From positions 1 to 39,031 of the forward strand of contig PGXT01000013.1 of the NCBI GenBank assembly GCA_002839285.1: DNA of 39,031 nucleotides, written 5' to 3'. Shown one piece after another: positions 8,906-17,308 of this stretch. Below the pieces are notes generated by a model. The model did no database searches, was not told the DNA's origin, and worked only from the letters and a program-made list of their open reading frames with translations. How positions within the stretch are numbered: position 1 is the first letter of the stretch; each line of letters opens with the position of its first letter. The DNA comes from Spirochaetae bacterium HGW-Spirochaetae-5 (GTDB lineage: Bacteria; Spirochaetota; UBA4802; UBA5550). The translations under genes were made by a program, and so were the position numbers.

Positions 8906-9004
8906 GGATTAACCACAGACTTGTGCTGAGCTTGTCGAAGTGCCGGGGGGAACATGCAAAAATAGTCTCATATATCAAAAACCTGCAGAGCATCCCGGGC
9001 TTAC

Positions 9005-9156
9005 CCCTCGATAAACCCTGCGGGCACCCGGGGAGCGCCCTTTACTCTTTGTGTATACTACTGTGATTCAAGTGATAGCCTATGATTCCCGAGCTGAAAA
9101 TCAGTGTAATCCTTTAATCTGCGTAATCCGTGATTCAGACATTTTATCCTTGAATT
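9005..9156 (+). repeat. Dispersed intergenic repeat, short form, copy 2
   Basis: Same structure as 6075-6230: a GC-rich head with gcgggcacccggggagcg, then tgtgtatactactg and a divergent aatcNgNgt tail ending gtgattcagacatt and atccttgaatt. Confidence 0.8.
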
Positions 9157-9191
9157 CAGGATTGATGATTCCAGGCGTTGAGTTTTTTTTA

Positions 9192-9221
9192 TTGACTTTA
9201 GAATTAAATGGGCCGTATTTT
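9192..9221 (+). promoter_or_regulatory. Candidate promoter of the MNT/HEPN pair
   Basis: TTGACT (9192-9197) and TATTTT (9216-9221) with an 18-base spacer, about 75 bases upstream of the MNT start. Further TATA-like sequence overlaps the -10, so the exact hexamer is uncertain. Confidence 0.35.
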
Positions 9222-9297
9222 ATATACTGAAAGACTTAAGTGAATTGTGTAATAATGCAGACGCCGTAAATACAGTAATCATAACCTGAGGTAATAC

Positions 9298-9600
9298 ATG
9301 CGCCTTACAGAATTTCAGAGAAAAAAAATTGTGGATGCCATAATGACGCAGTTTGGATCAGAAGCTGAAATATATCTTTTTGGTTCAAGAGTTGACGATA
9401 ACAAAAAAGGCGGAGATATCGATCTGCTGGTTGCTGTTCATGGTAACAGCGGTGATCTTGAGTTGAAAAAAATAAAATCTGTTACAGGAATTCAATTTGC
9501 AATTGGTGACCAGAAAATTGATTTAATTGTGACTCCCGATATCAGCTGTGATTCGAGGCTAGTTGTTCGTGAAGCTGTTAGAACAGGGGTGAGATTATGA
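9298..9600 (+). CDS. mntA: MNT-type nucleotidyltransferase (MntA-like antitoxin)
   Basis: A 100-residue minimal nucleotidyltransferase of the Pol-beta superfamily. The catalytic signature is LFGSRVDDNKKGGDIDLLV (about residues 24-42): GS followed nine residues later by DxD. In characterised MNT/HEPN systems this protein transfers AMP to a tyrosine of the HEPN partner and so neutralises it. GAGGTAATAC precedes the ATG. The stop overlaps the next start (ATGA), as expected of a coupled pair. The symbol is by family; the activity is inferred. Confidence 0.85.
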   Translation: MRLTEFQRKKIVDAIMTQFGSEAEIYLFGSRVDDNKKGGDIDLLVAVHGNSGDLELKKIKSVTGIQFAIGDQKIDLIVTPDISCDSRLVVREAVRTGVRL

Positions 9601-10085
9601 ATGACGTAATACTGGCAAAAGTTGAATTATCAAAAAAAAAATGTGATTCTCATCTGGAAAAGATGAACAAAGCATCTGTCGGGCTTAAACCGGTTTTTCC
9701 TCTGACAGAGCATGCGTTGAAAAATTTAGCTGACGAAACAGTCACTCTTCTTGATCAGTTTCTGTATCGGTTTATGAAACTTCAGGATGCAATGGGAACG
9801 AGATTTATACCGGTAATAGCCGGACTAATAATCGGCAATAATGATCCAAGGCCGTTTATTGATAATCTGAATATACTTGAAAAAAACGGAGCAATAGATT
9901 CTGCTGAAAAATGGCAGGAATTGAGGAATTTAAGAAATAGATTAGCTCATGAATATCCTGATGATATCGGACAGACAGCAGATGCTTTCAATATGCTGAT
10001 GACAGAATGGACGTATTTGCGTGATATGTATCTATCGATTAAGGGATATTTTGATCAAAGATTGGCCACAGATAAACACAGATAA
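9597..10085 (+). CDS. hepT: HEPN-domain toxin (HepT-like)
   Basis: A 162-residue helical protein. Near residues 122-129 it reads RNRLAHEY, the RX4HXY motif of HEPN ribonucleases paired with MntA; the tyrosine is the residue modified in known systems. It is longer than many DUF86-type HEPN toxins. The last residues (ATDKHR) are encoded by a dispersed CACAGATAAACACAGATAA element that also supplies the stop codon, so the original C-terminus may have differed. Translationally coupled to the preceding nucleotidyltransferase. Confidence 0.85.
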   Translation: MNDVILAKVELSKKKCDSHLEKMNKASVGLKPVFPLTEHALKNLADETVTLLDQFLYRFMKLQDAMGTRFIPVIAGLIIGNNDPRPFIDNLNILEKNGAIDSAEKWQELRNLRNRLAHEYPDDIGQTADAFNMLMTEWTYLRDMYLSIKGYFDQRLATDKHR

Positions 10086-10107
10086 AGGCATGGGATAAAC
10101 ACAGATA
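10066..10107. repeat. CACAGATAAACACAGATAA-type dispersed element
   Basis: Reiterated CACAGATAAA words starting inside the last codons of the HEPN gene, with a partial inverse (atctgtgttaat) at 10143-10154. This type of word is common in bacterial intergenic DNA. The rest of the gap to 10274 holds the second copy of the short 22-base repeat and no gene. Confidence 0.5.
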
Positions 10108-10274
10108 TGTGTGTTGTTAAAAGAGTAAAAACCACATCCTTCATCTGTGTTAATCGAGCGAAGCGGGCGGTAAAACTGCATGAATAAACTCATTTTCCAA
10201 TAATTAGCAATAGATACTTGATTTTTATCCGCAGGAATTTTTTTTAGTGTATATATTAAAATATGGAATAAATA

Positions 10275-11352
10275 ATGAGCAAATTAAAAGTTGATCATGT
10301 CTTCACATCCGAATCTGTAAGTGAGGGTCACCCCGACAAGATTTGTGATCTGGTATCTGATGCCATACTTGATGAATGCCTCAAGCATGACCCTAAAAGC
10401 CGTGTTGCATGTGAAACAGCAACATCAACAAACTTTGTGGTAAATATAGGCGAAATAACCTGTGACGGGTGGCAGAATTCATGGACAATCTGCTGATATT
10501 GCAATGGGTGTAGATGAATACGAGGGACACGAACAGGGTGCAGGCGACCAGGGAATGATGTTCGGCTACGCCACTACTTCAACACCGGAACTTATGCCGG
10601 CGCCTATTCTTTACAGTCACCTGCTTTTAAACAGGCTGCAGGATATAAGAAAGAAAAAAGTAATATCATATCTCCGCCCTGATTCAAAGTCTCAGGTATC
10701 GGTAAGACACGTGAAGGGGATTCCTACAGAGATAACATCCGTAGTTATATCCCACCAGACAGATGAAGTATCACTTGATCTGATTCGAAAAGACCTTATT
10801 GAAGTTGTAAAGGATACTTTATCATTCACACGACTTCTTACCGATAAGACAGAATACTATATTAACCCCACAGGAAAGTTTGTAATCGGTGGACCTCATG
10901 GGGATGCCGGGCTTACCGGACGTAAAATCATAGTCGATTCATACGGCGGAGTAGGGTGCCATGGCGGCGGCGCATTCTCAGGGAAAGATCCGTCCAAGGT
11001 TGACAGATCGGCAGCATATTACGCAAGATATGCCGCAAAGAATATTGTAGCAGCAGGGCTTGCCGATAAATGTGAAATACAGGTAGCATATGCAATTGGC
11101 GTATCTAAACCGCTGAGCATAAATGTAAGTACCTTCGGTACTGCAAAGGTGGATGAAGAGAAAATTCAGCAGGTGCTTGAATCCGAAGAGATTTTCTGCT
11201 TTAGACCGGCAAAGCTGATACAGGCGCTGGGGCTGATGAATCCGAAGGGGTGGTGTTACCATAACACTGCTGCTTATGGTCATTTTGGACGGGATATTTT
11301 CCCATGGGAGAAAACCGATAAAGCGGATGAATTGAAGAGGGTGTTGTTGTAG
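10275..11352 (+). pseudogene. metK: S-adenosylmethionine synthetase, internal deletion plus frameshift
   Basis: The N-terminus ([20 protein letters not shown] through NIGEITC) and the C-terminus ([70 protein letters not shown]) are well conserved but lie in different frames. Only about 25 bases separate GEIT from QSAD; in intact MetK proteins about 39 residues lie there. Roughly 90 bases are missing and the frame is broken, with TGA at 10494. Intact MetK makes SAM from methionine and ATP. MetK is normally essential, so another copy must exist, or this locus is misassembled. I see no SAM riboswitch upstream. Confidence 0.85.
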
Positions 11353-11360
11353 GGGGGGAG

Positions 11361-11526
11361 AGTCTAAAGTTGAAAGGGGAAAGTTGAAGGCAGTCTAAAG
11401 TTGAAAGATGAAAGTTGAAAGTGTCGAATTACAAACTTTGCCCTTTCAACTTTAGACTTTAGTCTTAGGGGAAAGTGTCGAATTACAAACTTTTCACTTT
11501 CCCCTTTCAACTTTCAACTTTAGACT
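11361..11526. repeat. Heptamer-word palindromic element, copy 1
   Basis: Built from AAGTTGA/AAGTCTA-type words, with identical 16-bp inverted ends AGTCTAAAGTTGAAAG (11361-11376) and its complement (11511-11526). It contains two copies of the inner core aaagtgtcgaattacaaact. It lies between metK and the rfb operon and could fold into a long hairpin. Confidence 0.9.
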
Positions 11527-11584
11527 AAAAACCTTCGACTTTTACTCAAAATTTGTATAAATCCTTCCCAGGTCAATATTAGAG

Positions 11585-11614
11585 TTGACTTTTTGAAAAA
11601 GACGTGATTTTATA
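11585..11614 (+). promoter_or_regulatory. Candidate rfb promoter
   Basis: TTGACT (11585-11590) and TTTATA (11609-11614) with an 18-base spacer, about 100 bases before rfbA. The following leader is very AT-rich. Confidence 0.4.
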
Positions 11615-11654
11615 AGTTTTCATTTTTTTAAGTGCTTATTTTATGAATTCAAGT

Positions 11655-11702
11655 ATATTAATCTTAATAGTAAATACTACTTGTGCATATTAATCTTATT
11701 AG
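11655..11702 (+). promoter_or_regulatory. Paired direct repeats upstream of rfbA
   Basis: ATATTAATCTTAATAG (11655-11670) and ATATTAATCTTATTAG (11687-11702) differ at one base and are offset by 32 bases, close to three helical turns. They lie in the leader immediately before the rfbA start, consistent with a regulator site, though no regulator gene is in the window. Confidence 0.45.
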
Positions 11703-11711
11703 GGATATTTT

Positions 11712-12581
11712 ATGAAAGGAATAATTCTGGCCGGCGGCACAGGCACAAGGCTCTACCCTGTTACGCAGGTTGTCTGTAAACAGCTTTTACCTATTTATGA
11801 TAAACCGATGATTCATTATCCTCTTTCTACTTTGATGCTGGCGGGGATAAAAGATATACTGATAATATCTACACCTGAAGATACCCCTGTATTTAAAAGA
11901 GTTTTAGGTGATGGGAGTCAGTACGGTATTTCGCTTAGTTATGCAGTACAGGAGAAACCCAGGGGGCTTGCGGATGCTTTTATTGTGGGTGCTGATTTTA
12001 TCGGTAAAGATAGGGTATGTCTTGTTCTTGGTGACAACATATTTTATGGTAATGGATTATCTGAACTTCTTAGAAAAGCAATAAATGAAAAGGATGAAGC
12101 TACTGTTTTCGGTTATTATGTCAATGATCCCGAACGTTATGGTGTTGTTGAGTTTGATGGTAATCATAAAGCTATATCAATTGAGGAGAAGCCGGAAAAC
12201 CCTAAGTCAAACTATGCAGTTGTCGGGCTATATTTTTATAATAATGATGTAGTGGATATAGCGAAAAATCTTAAACCTTCACCACGTGGTGAGATAGAAA
12301 TAACGGACGTAAACAAGGCTTATCTTGAACAGGGTAGGCTAAATGTACAGATAATGGGGCGCGGTTATGCCTGGCTGGATACCGGAACTCACGAGTCGAT
12401 GCACGAAGCATCTTCTTTTGTAAAGATAATTGAAGACCGAAAGGGGCAGAAGATTTCATGTATTGAAGAGATTGCTTATGTAATGGGATATATCGATGAA
12501 AAGCAGCTTCGTAAACTTGCCGAACCATTAATGAAGTCCGGTTATGGAAAATATCTTTTAAATATACTGGAAAACAGATAA
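11712..12581 (+). CDS. rfbA: Glucose-1-phosphate thymidylyltransferase
   Basis: 289 residues, the usual length. It opens [18 protein letters not shown] and shows [26 protein letters not shown] (metal-binding Asp), [19 protein letters not shown] and [11 protein letters not shown]. It makes dTDP-glucose from glucose-1-phosphate and dTTP, the first committed step of dTDP-rhamnose synthesis. It leads the rfbA-C-D-B cluster; its stop overlaps the rfbC start by one base (TAATG). Confidence 0.97.
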   Translation: MKGIILAGGTGTRLYPVTQVVCKQLLPIYDKPMIHYPLSTLMLAGIKDILIISTPEDTPVFKRVLGDGSQYGISLSYAVQEKPRGLADAFIVGADFIGKDRVCLVLGDNIFYGNGLSELLRKAINEKDEATVFGYYVNDPERYGVVEFDGNHKAISIEEKPENPKSNYAVVGLYFYNNDVVDIAKNLKPSPRGEIEITDVNKAYLEQGRLNVQIMGRGYAWLDTGTHESMHEASSFVKIIEDRKGQKISCIEEIAYVMGYIDEKQLRKLAEPLMKSGYGKYLLNILENR

Positions 12582-13129
12582 TGCCTTTTACATTTAAGCA
12601 GCTTGATATTCCGGGTCTTGTTCTTGTTACCCCCAAAGCTTTCAGCGACAGCAGGGGATTTTTCCTGGAAACATATAAAAAATCAGATTTTAAAAATTCA
12701 GGTATAGATACTGAATTTATGCAGGATAATCATTCTCTTTCATCTAAGGGTGTTCTCCGCGGGCTACATTACCAGAAAGAGCCATATTCTCAGGCAAAGC
12801 TTGTCAGGGTTATAAAGGGGAGTGTATATGACGTCGCCGTTGATATAAGAAAGTCGTCACCTACTTTTAAACAGTGGATTGCCGTTGAGCTTTCTGATGA
12901 AAACAATAATATGCTGTATATACCTGAAGGTTTTGCCCATGGTTTTACAGCACTTGCTGATGATGTTCACCTGGTGTACAAATGTTCATCTGAATACTCT
13001 CATCAATATGATGCCGGTATAAGGTGGGACGATCCGGAGATTAATATTCAGTGGCCCTTTAAAAATCCGAGTATATCGGATAAAGACCTGGTGCTCCCTT
13101 ATCTGAAAGATGCAGAGGTATTCATTTAA
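12581..13129 (+). CDS. rfbC: dTDP-4-dehydrorhamnose 3,5-epimerase
   Basis: 182 residues, normal for RmlC. Diagnostic stretches are DSRGFFLETYKKSDF, FMQDNHSLSSKGVLRGLHYQ (catalytic His of GLHYQ), VYDVAVDIRKSSPTF and IPEGFAHGFTALAD. It epimerises C3 and C5 of dTDP-4-keto-6-deoxyglucose. Translationally coupled to rfbA. Confidence 0.97.
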   Translation: MPFTFKQLDIPGLVLVTPKAFSDSRGFFLETYKKSDFKNSGIDTEFMQDNHSLSSKGVLRGLHYQKEPYSQAKLVRVIKGSVYDVAVDIRKSSPTFKQWIAVELSDENNNMLYIPEGFAHGFTALADDVHLVYKCSSEYSHQYDAGIRWDDPEINIQWPFKNPSISDKDLVLPYLKDAEVFI

Positions 13130-13130
13130 T

Positions 13131-14003
13131 ATGGTATGGATAACCGGCAGTAAGGGGATGCTTGGCCAGGAACTGCTTCAACTTTTTGAAAAACAATCAA
13201 TTCCATGTTTATCATCAGATATTGAAGTAGATATAACTGATATTAGGGCAGTTGAAGAATTTGTTAAAGATAATAATATCAGCTGGATTATTAACTGTTC
13301 TGCTTATACGGCAGTTGATATGGCAGAAGATGAGACAGAGAAAGCTTTTAGTATCAACGGGAGTGGTGTAGAAAATCTTGCAGTTGCTGCTGAAAAAACC
13401 GGTGCAAAAATAATTCATTTTTCAACTGATTATGTTTTTAATGGGACAAAGCATAGCGGTTACATCGAGGACGACGTAGTTAATCCGGTAAATGCTTATG
13501 GGGCAAGCAAGCTTGAAGGTGAAAGACAAATCACTTCAAATTGCAGCCGGCATTTTATCTTCCGCATATCATGGCTATATGGCGCTTATGGTAATAACTT
13601 TGTTCATACAATGCTTAATCTTTTATCGTCAAAAGATGAGATAAATGTAGTTAATGATCAGTACGGGAGCCCAACCTATACTGGTGAACTTGCTGATTTT
13701 ATAAGATTGATTGTAGAGTCAGATTCGGGTAAATATGGTATATATAATTTTTCCGGTGAAGGGAAAACTACGTGGTATTATTTTGCAAGAGCAGTATACA
13801 GTATAGGCAGGGATAATGGATTGATTGGTAAGGATACGGTCATAAATCCAGTTGATTCATCGTCATTTCCAACAAAGGCAAAGAGACCGGCATATTCGTA
13901 TCTTCTGAAAGATAAACTATATAAAACATTCAAATACAGACCGGCAGAATGGAAAGATACACTTGAGAAATATATTAAGAAATTAAATAAAATTCCGGTT
14001 TAA
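13131..14003 (+). CDS. rfbD: dTDP-4-dehydrorhamnose reductase
   Basis: The ATG at 13131 is preferred: it lies two bases after the rfbC stop and gives the family N-terminus MVWITGSKGMLGQEL with its Rossmann glycine motif. An earlier in-frame ATG at 13110 is inside rfbC. About 290 residues. The SDR-type active site reads STDYVFNG...YGASKLEGE (Tyr/Lys). It reduces the 4-keto group to give dTDP-L-rhamnose. The gene ends directly at a CCACGGAG-type repeat. Confidence 0.96.
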   Translation: MVWITGSKGMLGQELLQLFEKQSIPCLSSDIEVDITDIRAVEEFVKDNNISWIINCSAYTAVDMAEDETEKAFSINGSGVENLAVAAEKTGAKIIHFSTDYVFNGTKHSGYIEDDVVNPVNAYGASKLEGERQITSNCSRHFIFRISWLYGAYGNNFVHTMLNLLSSKDEINVVNDQYGSPTYTGELADFIRLIVESDSGKYGIYNFSGEGKTTWYYFARAVYSIGRDNGLIGKDTVINPVDSSSFPTKAKRPAYSYLLKDKLYKTFKYRPAEWKDTLEKYIKKLNKIPV

Positions 14004-14032
14004 CCACGGAGTCGCAGAGAACACGGAGAAAA
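14004..14032 (+). repeat. Short CACGGAG-type dispersed element
   Basis: CCACGGAGTCGCAGAGAACA followed by CGGAG occupies most of the rfbD-rfbB gap and begins at the base after the rfbD stop. Words of this type are frequent intergenic repeats in bacteria. Confidence 0.5.
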
Positions 14033-14062
14033 GATTTTATATTTTTTAAAAAGAGGAATTTT

Positions 14063-15133
14063 ATGCGTAAACTTGAAAATATTCTTGTAACGGGCGGGGC
14101 CGGATTTATAGGTTCAAATTTTATCCGTTATGTATTTAAAAATACCGGATTTAAAGGTAAAATTATAAATCTGGATAAACTTACATATGCAGGTAATGCC
14201 GAAAGCTTATCTGATATAAACAGTGAATTCGGTGATGAAAGATATTCTTTTGTTCATGGAGATATTTGTGACAAAGATCTTGTAAGTAGAGTATTTATTG
14301 ATTACAATATTGATACAGTAATTCATTTTGCAGCAGAGTCCCATGTTGACAGATCTATACACGGGCCTGCAGAGTTTATGAATACAAATATTATTGGCAC
14401 GTTTACACTTCTTGATGCTGCAAAAAATTTCTGGAACGGTAGAAGTGATGTTTTGTTCCATCATATAAGTACAGATGAAGTTTACGGATCACTGGGCGAC
14501 AGCGGCTATTTTTTTGAAACAACACCATACGATCCCAGGAGCCCATATTCAGCATCAAAGGCATCATCTGATCATATTGTAATGGCTTATAATCACACAT
14601 ACGGCCTCCCTGTTACAATTACAAACTGTTCCAACAATTACGGGCCTTATCAGTTTCCCGAAAAACTTATCCCTGTAATAATTTTTAATATTATGGACAA
14701 TAAAACACTCCCTGTTTACGGTGACGGTAAAAATATTCGTGACTGGCTTTTTGTTGATGATCACAACAGCGCAGTTTGGGCTGTTGTTAACAACGGACGA
14801 AATGGTGAAACATATAACGTCGGCGGCGAGAATGAGTGGGAGAATATAAAACTGGTAACAGCCCTATGTGAAAAGATGGCTTTAATTAAAGGGAAAGATA
14901 AAAATAATTTTGAATCACTGATAAATTATGTAAAAGATAGACCGGGCCATGACAGAAGGTATGCTATAAATTGTGATAAGATTAAATTGGAACTGGGATG
15001 GAAGCAGACTGTCAGTTTTGATCAAGGGCTTGATTTAACTATAGACTGGTATTTAAAGAATACTCAATGGATAAGCAATATTAGAAGCGGCGAGTATAAA
15101 AAATGGATTGAAAAGAACTACGGCAGCAGATAG
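14063..15133 (+). CDS. rfbB: dTDP-glucose 4,6-dehydratase
   Basis: 356 residues with AGAGGA before the ATG. It shows LVTGGAGFIGSNFIRY (NAD site), HFAAESHVDRSIHGP, HISTDEVYGSLG, SPYSASKASSDH (YxxxK) and TNCSNNYGPYQFPEKLIP, all typical of RmlB. It converts dTDP-glucose to dTDP-4-keto-6-deoxyglucose. It completes the rhamnose set. The intermediate could also feed the aminotransferase at 31931. Confidence 0.97.
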   Translation: MRKLENILVTGGAGFIGSNFIRYVFKNTGFKGKIINLDKLTYAGNAESLSDINSEFGDERYSFVHGDICDKDLVSRVFIDYNIDTVIHFAAESHVDRSIHGPAEFMNTNIIGTFTLLDAAKNFWNGRSDVLFHHISTDEVYGSLGDSGYFFETTPYDPRSPYSASKASSDHIVMAYNHTYGLPVTITNCSNNYGPYQFPEKLIPVIIFNIMDNKTLPVYGDGKNIRDWLFVDDHNSAVWAVVNNGRNGETYNVGGENEWENIKLVTALCEKMALIKGKDKNNFESLINYVKDRPGHDRRYAINCDKIKLELGWKQTVSFDQGLDLTIDWYLKNTQWISNIRSGEYKKWIEKNYGSR

Positions 15134-15229
15134 ATTGTTTAAGTTACATTATAGTGAACAGGAATTTTTTTGTAATTAATTATTACTTTAAATTAAATAT
15201 TTTCAAAAATAAATAAAAAGATAGATACA

Positions 15230-16084
15230 ATGGAAAACAACATAGAACAGAACTGGACAACAATCATAAAGCCTCAATCAAGTCTGCTGTCACTTAATCT
15301 TAAAGATTTGTGGAGATACAGAGATCTGATAAAAATGTTTATAATAAGGGATTTTGTTACTTTTTATAAACAGACAATCCTCGGGCCCTTATGGTTTATT
15401 ATTCAACCGCTTTTTACCGCTTTAATGTTCACTTTTATATTCGGTACAGTTGCAAAGATATCGACTGACGGCATACCTCCAATGCTTTTTTATATGGCCG
15501 GGATAGTTAACTGGGCGTATTTTTCCGAGTCGCTAACTAAAACTTCCGATACATTTATTGCCAATGCCGGCGTGTTTGGAAAGGTATATTTCCCAAGGCT
15601 TACGGTGCCTGCGTCAGTTGTTATTGCAACCATGATAAGATATATTATTCAGTTTGGTATTTTTCTGGTTGTATATTTTATTTTTATGCTTAAAGGGTAT
15701 GATCTTAAACCAAACTGGATGGTCCTGTTAACACCGGTTCTCCTGCTCTATATGGCCATTATGAGTTTCGGTTTTGGAATATGGATATCATCATTAACCA
15801 CTAAATACAGAGATTTAAGATTTGCACTTCCATTTTTTGTTCAGCTATGGATGTACGCCACACCAGTAGTCTATCCTCTTTCACTTATACCTGAGAAATA
15901 TAAATTCTTTATTATACTAAATCCCATTGTCCCAGTTATGGAAATTTTCAGAATGGGTTATCTTGGTGCCGGAACGGTAGATGTTAATCAGATTTTAATA
16001 AGTATAGGAATCACATTTTTTATTCTTATAACGGGGATTATTATTTTCAACAGAATAGAGAAAACTTTTATGGATACGGTTTGA
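15230..16084 (+). CDS. wzm: Polysaccharide ABC exporter permease
   Basis: 284 residues with about six hydrophobic segments of the ABC-2 polysaccharide exporter type. The N-terminal coupling region reads YRDLIKMFIIRDFVTFYKQT followed by GPLWFIIQPLF; later WISSLTTKYRDLRFALPFFV and YATPVVYPLSLIP match Wzm/TagG-like proteins. It forms the inner-membrane channel that exports completed lipid-linked glycans. Its ATPase partner begins only at 18140, because three small gene units and repeats intervene; wzm and wzt are normally adjacent. No strong Shine-Dalgarno is seen. Confidence 0.93.
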   Translation: MENNIEQNWTTIIKPQSSLLSLNLKDLWRYRDLIKMFIIRDFVTFYKQTILGPLWFIIQPLFTALMFTFIFGTVAKISTDGIPPMLFYMAGIVNWAYFSESLTKTSDTFIANAGVFGKVYFPRLTVPASVVIATMIRYIIQFGIFLVVYFIFMLKGYDLKPNWMVLLTPVLLLYMAIMSFGFGIWISSLTTKYRDLRFALPFFVQLWMYATPVVYPLSLIPEKYKFFIILNPIVPVMEIFRMGYLGAGTVDVNQILISIGITFFILITGIIIFNRIEKTFMDTV

Positions 16085-16088
16085 AAAC

Positions 16089-16184
16089 AGTCTAAAGTTG
16101 AAAGTTGAAAGTCGAAAGTATTGTGGCACAAACTTTCATCTTTCCCCTTTTCACTTTCAACTCAAGACCTTTCAACTTTAGACT
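16089..16184. repeat. Heptamer-word palindromic element, copy 2
   Basis: 96 bases with the same 16-bp inverted ends as copy 1 (AGTCTAAAGTTGAAAG at 16089-16104, complement at 16169-16184) and the core gaaagtattgtggcacaaac. It begins a few bases after the wzm stop and may also act as its terminator. Confidence 0.92.
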
Positions 16185-16208
16185 ATCCTTAACAAAAGGA
16201 ATGATTAA

Positions 16209-16535
16209 ATGGCACAAATGATTGATCTTAATAAGATTAAGAAAGCATTATCAGATAAAAGAGTACGTTTTAGATCTCATTCAGCAGAGATGATAATAGA
16301 ACGGAATATACTTAAACAGGAAGTTTATGACACCTTACAGTTTGGAGAAGTAATTGAGGAATACATCACAGACAAACCATTCCCTAGTTATTTATTCTTT
16401 TTTCACAATGGCATGAAACCTATCCATGTAGTATGTTCTTATAATAATATTGATGATTATGTGGTTATTATTACAGTGTACATACCGGATGATGATCATT
16501 TTGAAAGTGATTTCAGGTCAAGGAGAAAAAAATGA
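16209..16535 (+). CDS. DUF4258 protein, probable toxin component
   Basis: 108 residues. It shows the DUF4258 pattern FRSHSAEMIIERNI, then FGEVIEEYITDKPFPSYLFF, KPIHVVCSY and VVIITVYIPDDDHFESDFRS. The family has a RelE/BrnT-like size and is often encoded next to small zinc-finger antitoxin-like proteins, as here. The stop overlaps the next start by 4 bases (ATGA). AAAAGGAATG precedes the ATG at 16209. RNase or toxin activity is inferred only from family and pairing. Confidence 0.82.
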   Translation: MAQMIDLNKIKKALSDKRVRFRSHSAEMIIERNILKQEVYDTLQFGEVIEEYITDKPFPSYLFFFHNGMKPIHVVCSYNNIDDYVVIITVYIPDDDHFESDFRSRRKK

Positions 16536-16771
16536 GTGAAAATATGACAGTATGCCCGACATGTAATGGTTCAATTGCTGGAGGAACTACAATGTTTACC
16601 GCTAAAATCGGCAATGGTATTCTTATACTTGAAGATGTTCCTGCTGAAATTTGTTCTTTATGTGGTGAGAAATGGTTTTCAGATGTTGTTTTGGATAAAA
16701 TCGAATCTATTGCAAATGATGTTCGTAAGCGGCACATCAAATTTGAAATAATAACTTTTAATGCGGCTTGA
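16532..16771 (+). CDS. YgiT-type zinc-finger protein, probable antitoxin
   Basis: 79 residues with CPTCNG near residue 8 and CSLCGEKW near residue 46, a CxxC...CxxC zinc site like the N-terminal domain of MqsA/YgiT. The MqsA-type HTH half is absent, as in many stand-alone YgiT-type proteins paired with DUF4258. Coupled to the preceding gene; the two form the first unit inserted between wzm and wzt. Confidence 0.85.
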   Translation: MSENMTVCPTCNGSIAGGTTMFTAKIGNGILILEDVPAEICSLCGEKWFSDVVLDKIESIANDVRKRHIKFEIITFNAA

Positions 16772-16784
16772 TAGGGCGAGGGTG

Positions 16785-16857
16785 GTCTAAAGTTGAAAGG
16801 GGAAAGTTGAAAGTATTGTGGCTCAAACTTTCAACTTTTCACTTTCAACTTTCATCT
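16785..16857. repeat. Heptamer-word palindromic element, copy 3
   Basis: 73 bases: GTCTAAAGTTGAAAG on the left, core gaaagtattgtggctcaaac, and CACTTTCAACTTTCATCT on the right. It separates the DUF4258/YgiT-type pair from the four-helix-bundle gene. The right terminus is less perfect than in copies 1, 2 and 5. Confidence 0.88.
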
Positions 16858-16867
16858 GGTGTAAACT

Positions 16868-17218
16868 ATGAAAATAGAGCGATTTGAAGATTTGATCGTG
16901 TGGCAGAAAGCGAAAGAATTGACCGTTATTGTTTATTCAATATTTCAAAACAACAAAGATTTCGGATTTCGTGACCAGATTCAGCGTGCATCAGTTTCTG
17001 TGATGAATAATATTGCTGAAGGATTTGAGAGAAAGGGTGCAAAAGAGTATTCCAGGTTTCTATATATAGCTAAAGGTTCAGCTGGTGAAGTGAGATCGAT
17101 GTTGTATATAGCCAGAGAGCTTGATTATATTGATAAAGAAACATTTGACAGATGTTATAGTTTGGCAGAAGATATATCGAAGATGTTAGCGGGGTTGGTA
17201 AAAAAAGTTGAAAGTTGA
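16868..17218 (+). CDS. Four-helix-bundle (S23-type) protein
   Basis: 116 residues matching the S23/TIGR02436 four-helix-bundle family: MKIERFEDLIVWQKAKELTV, FGFRDQIQRASVSVMNNIAE, GFERKGAKEYSRFLYIAKGS and AGEVRSMLYIARELDYID. The family is also known from intervening sequences of 23S rRNA genes and as free-standing genes; its role is unclear. The last codons (KVES and the stop) are made of repeat copy 4, so the repeat has fixed the 3' end of the gene. Confidence 0.88.
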   Translation: MKIERFEDLIVWQKAKELTVIVYSIFQNNKDFGFRDQIQRASVSVMNNIAEGFERKGAKEYSRFLYIAKGSAGEVRSMLYIARELDYIDKETFDRCYSLAEDISKMLAGLVKKVES

Positions 17219-17293
17219 AGGTCTAAAGATGAAAGTATAGTGTCACAAACTTTCATCTTTCCCCTTTCATCTTTCCCCTTTCAACTTTCATCT
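17205..17293. repeat. Heptamer-word palindromic element, copy 4
   Basis: About 89 bases: AAAGTTGAAAGTTGAAGGTC on the left, core gaaagtatagtgtcacaaac, and several CTTTCATCTTTCCCC words on the right. It overlaps the 3' end of the four-helix-bundle gene and ends just before the ribosome binding site of the next antitoxin gene. Confidence 0.88.
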
Positions 17294-17308
17294 CTTAAAG
17301 GAGTAATT

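Noticed and set aside
10086-10274. SAM riboswitch upstream of metK
   Set aside because: The leader consists of dispersed repeats and AT-rich sequence; none of the conserved SAM-riboswitch motifs was recognised.
10462-11352. Separate gene starting at GTG 10462
   Set aside because: It is the displaced C-terminal part of metK; the first codons come from the deletion joint and have no ribosome binding site.
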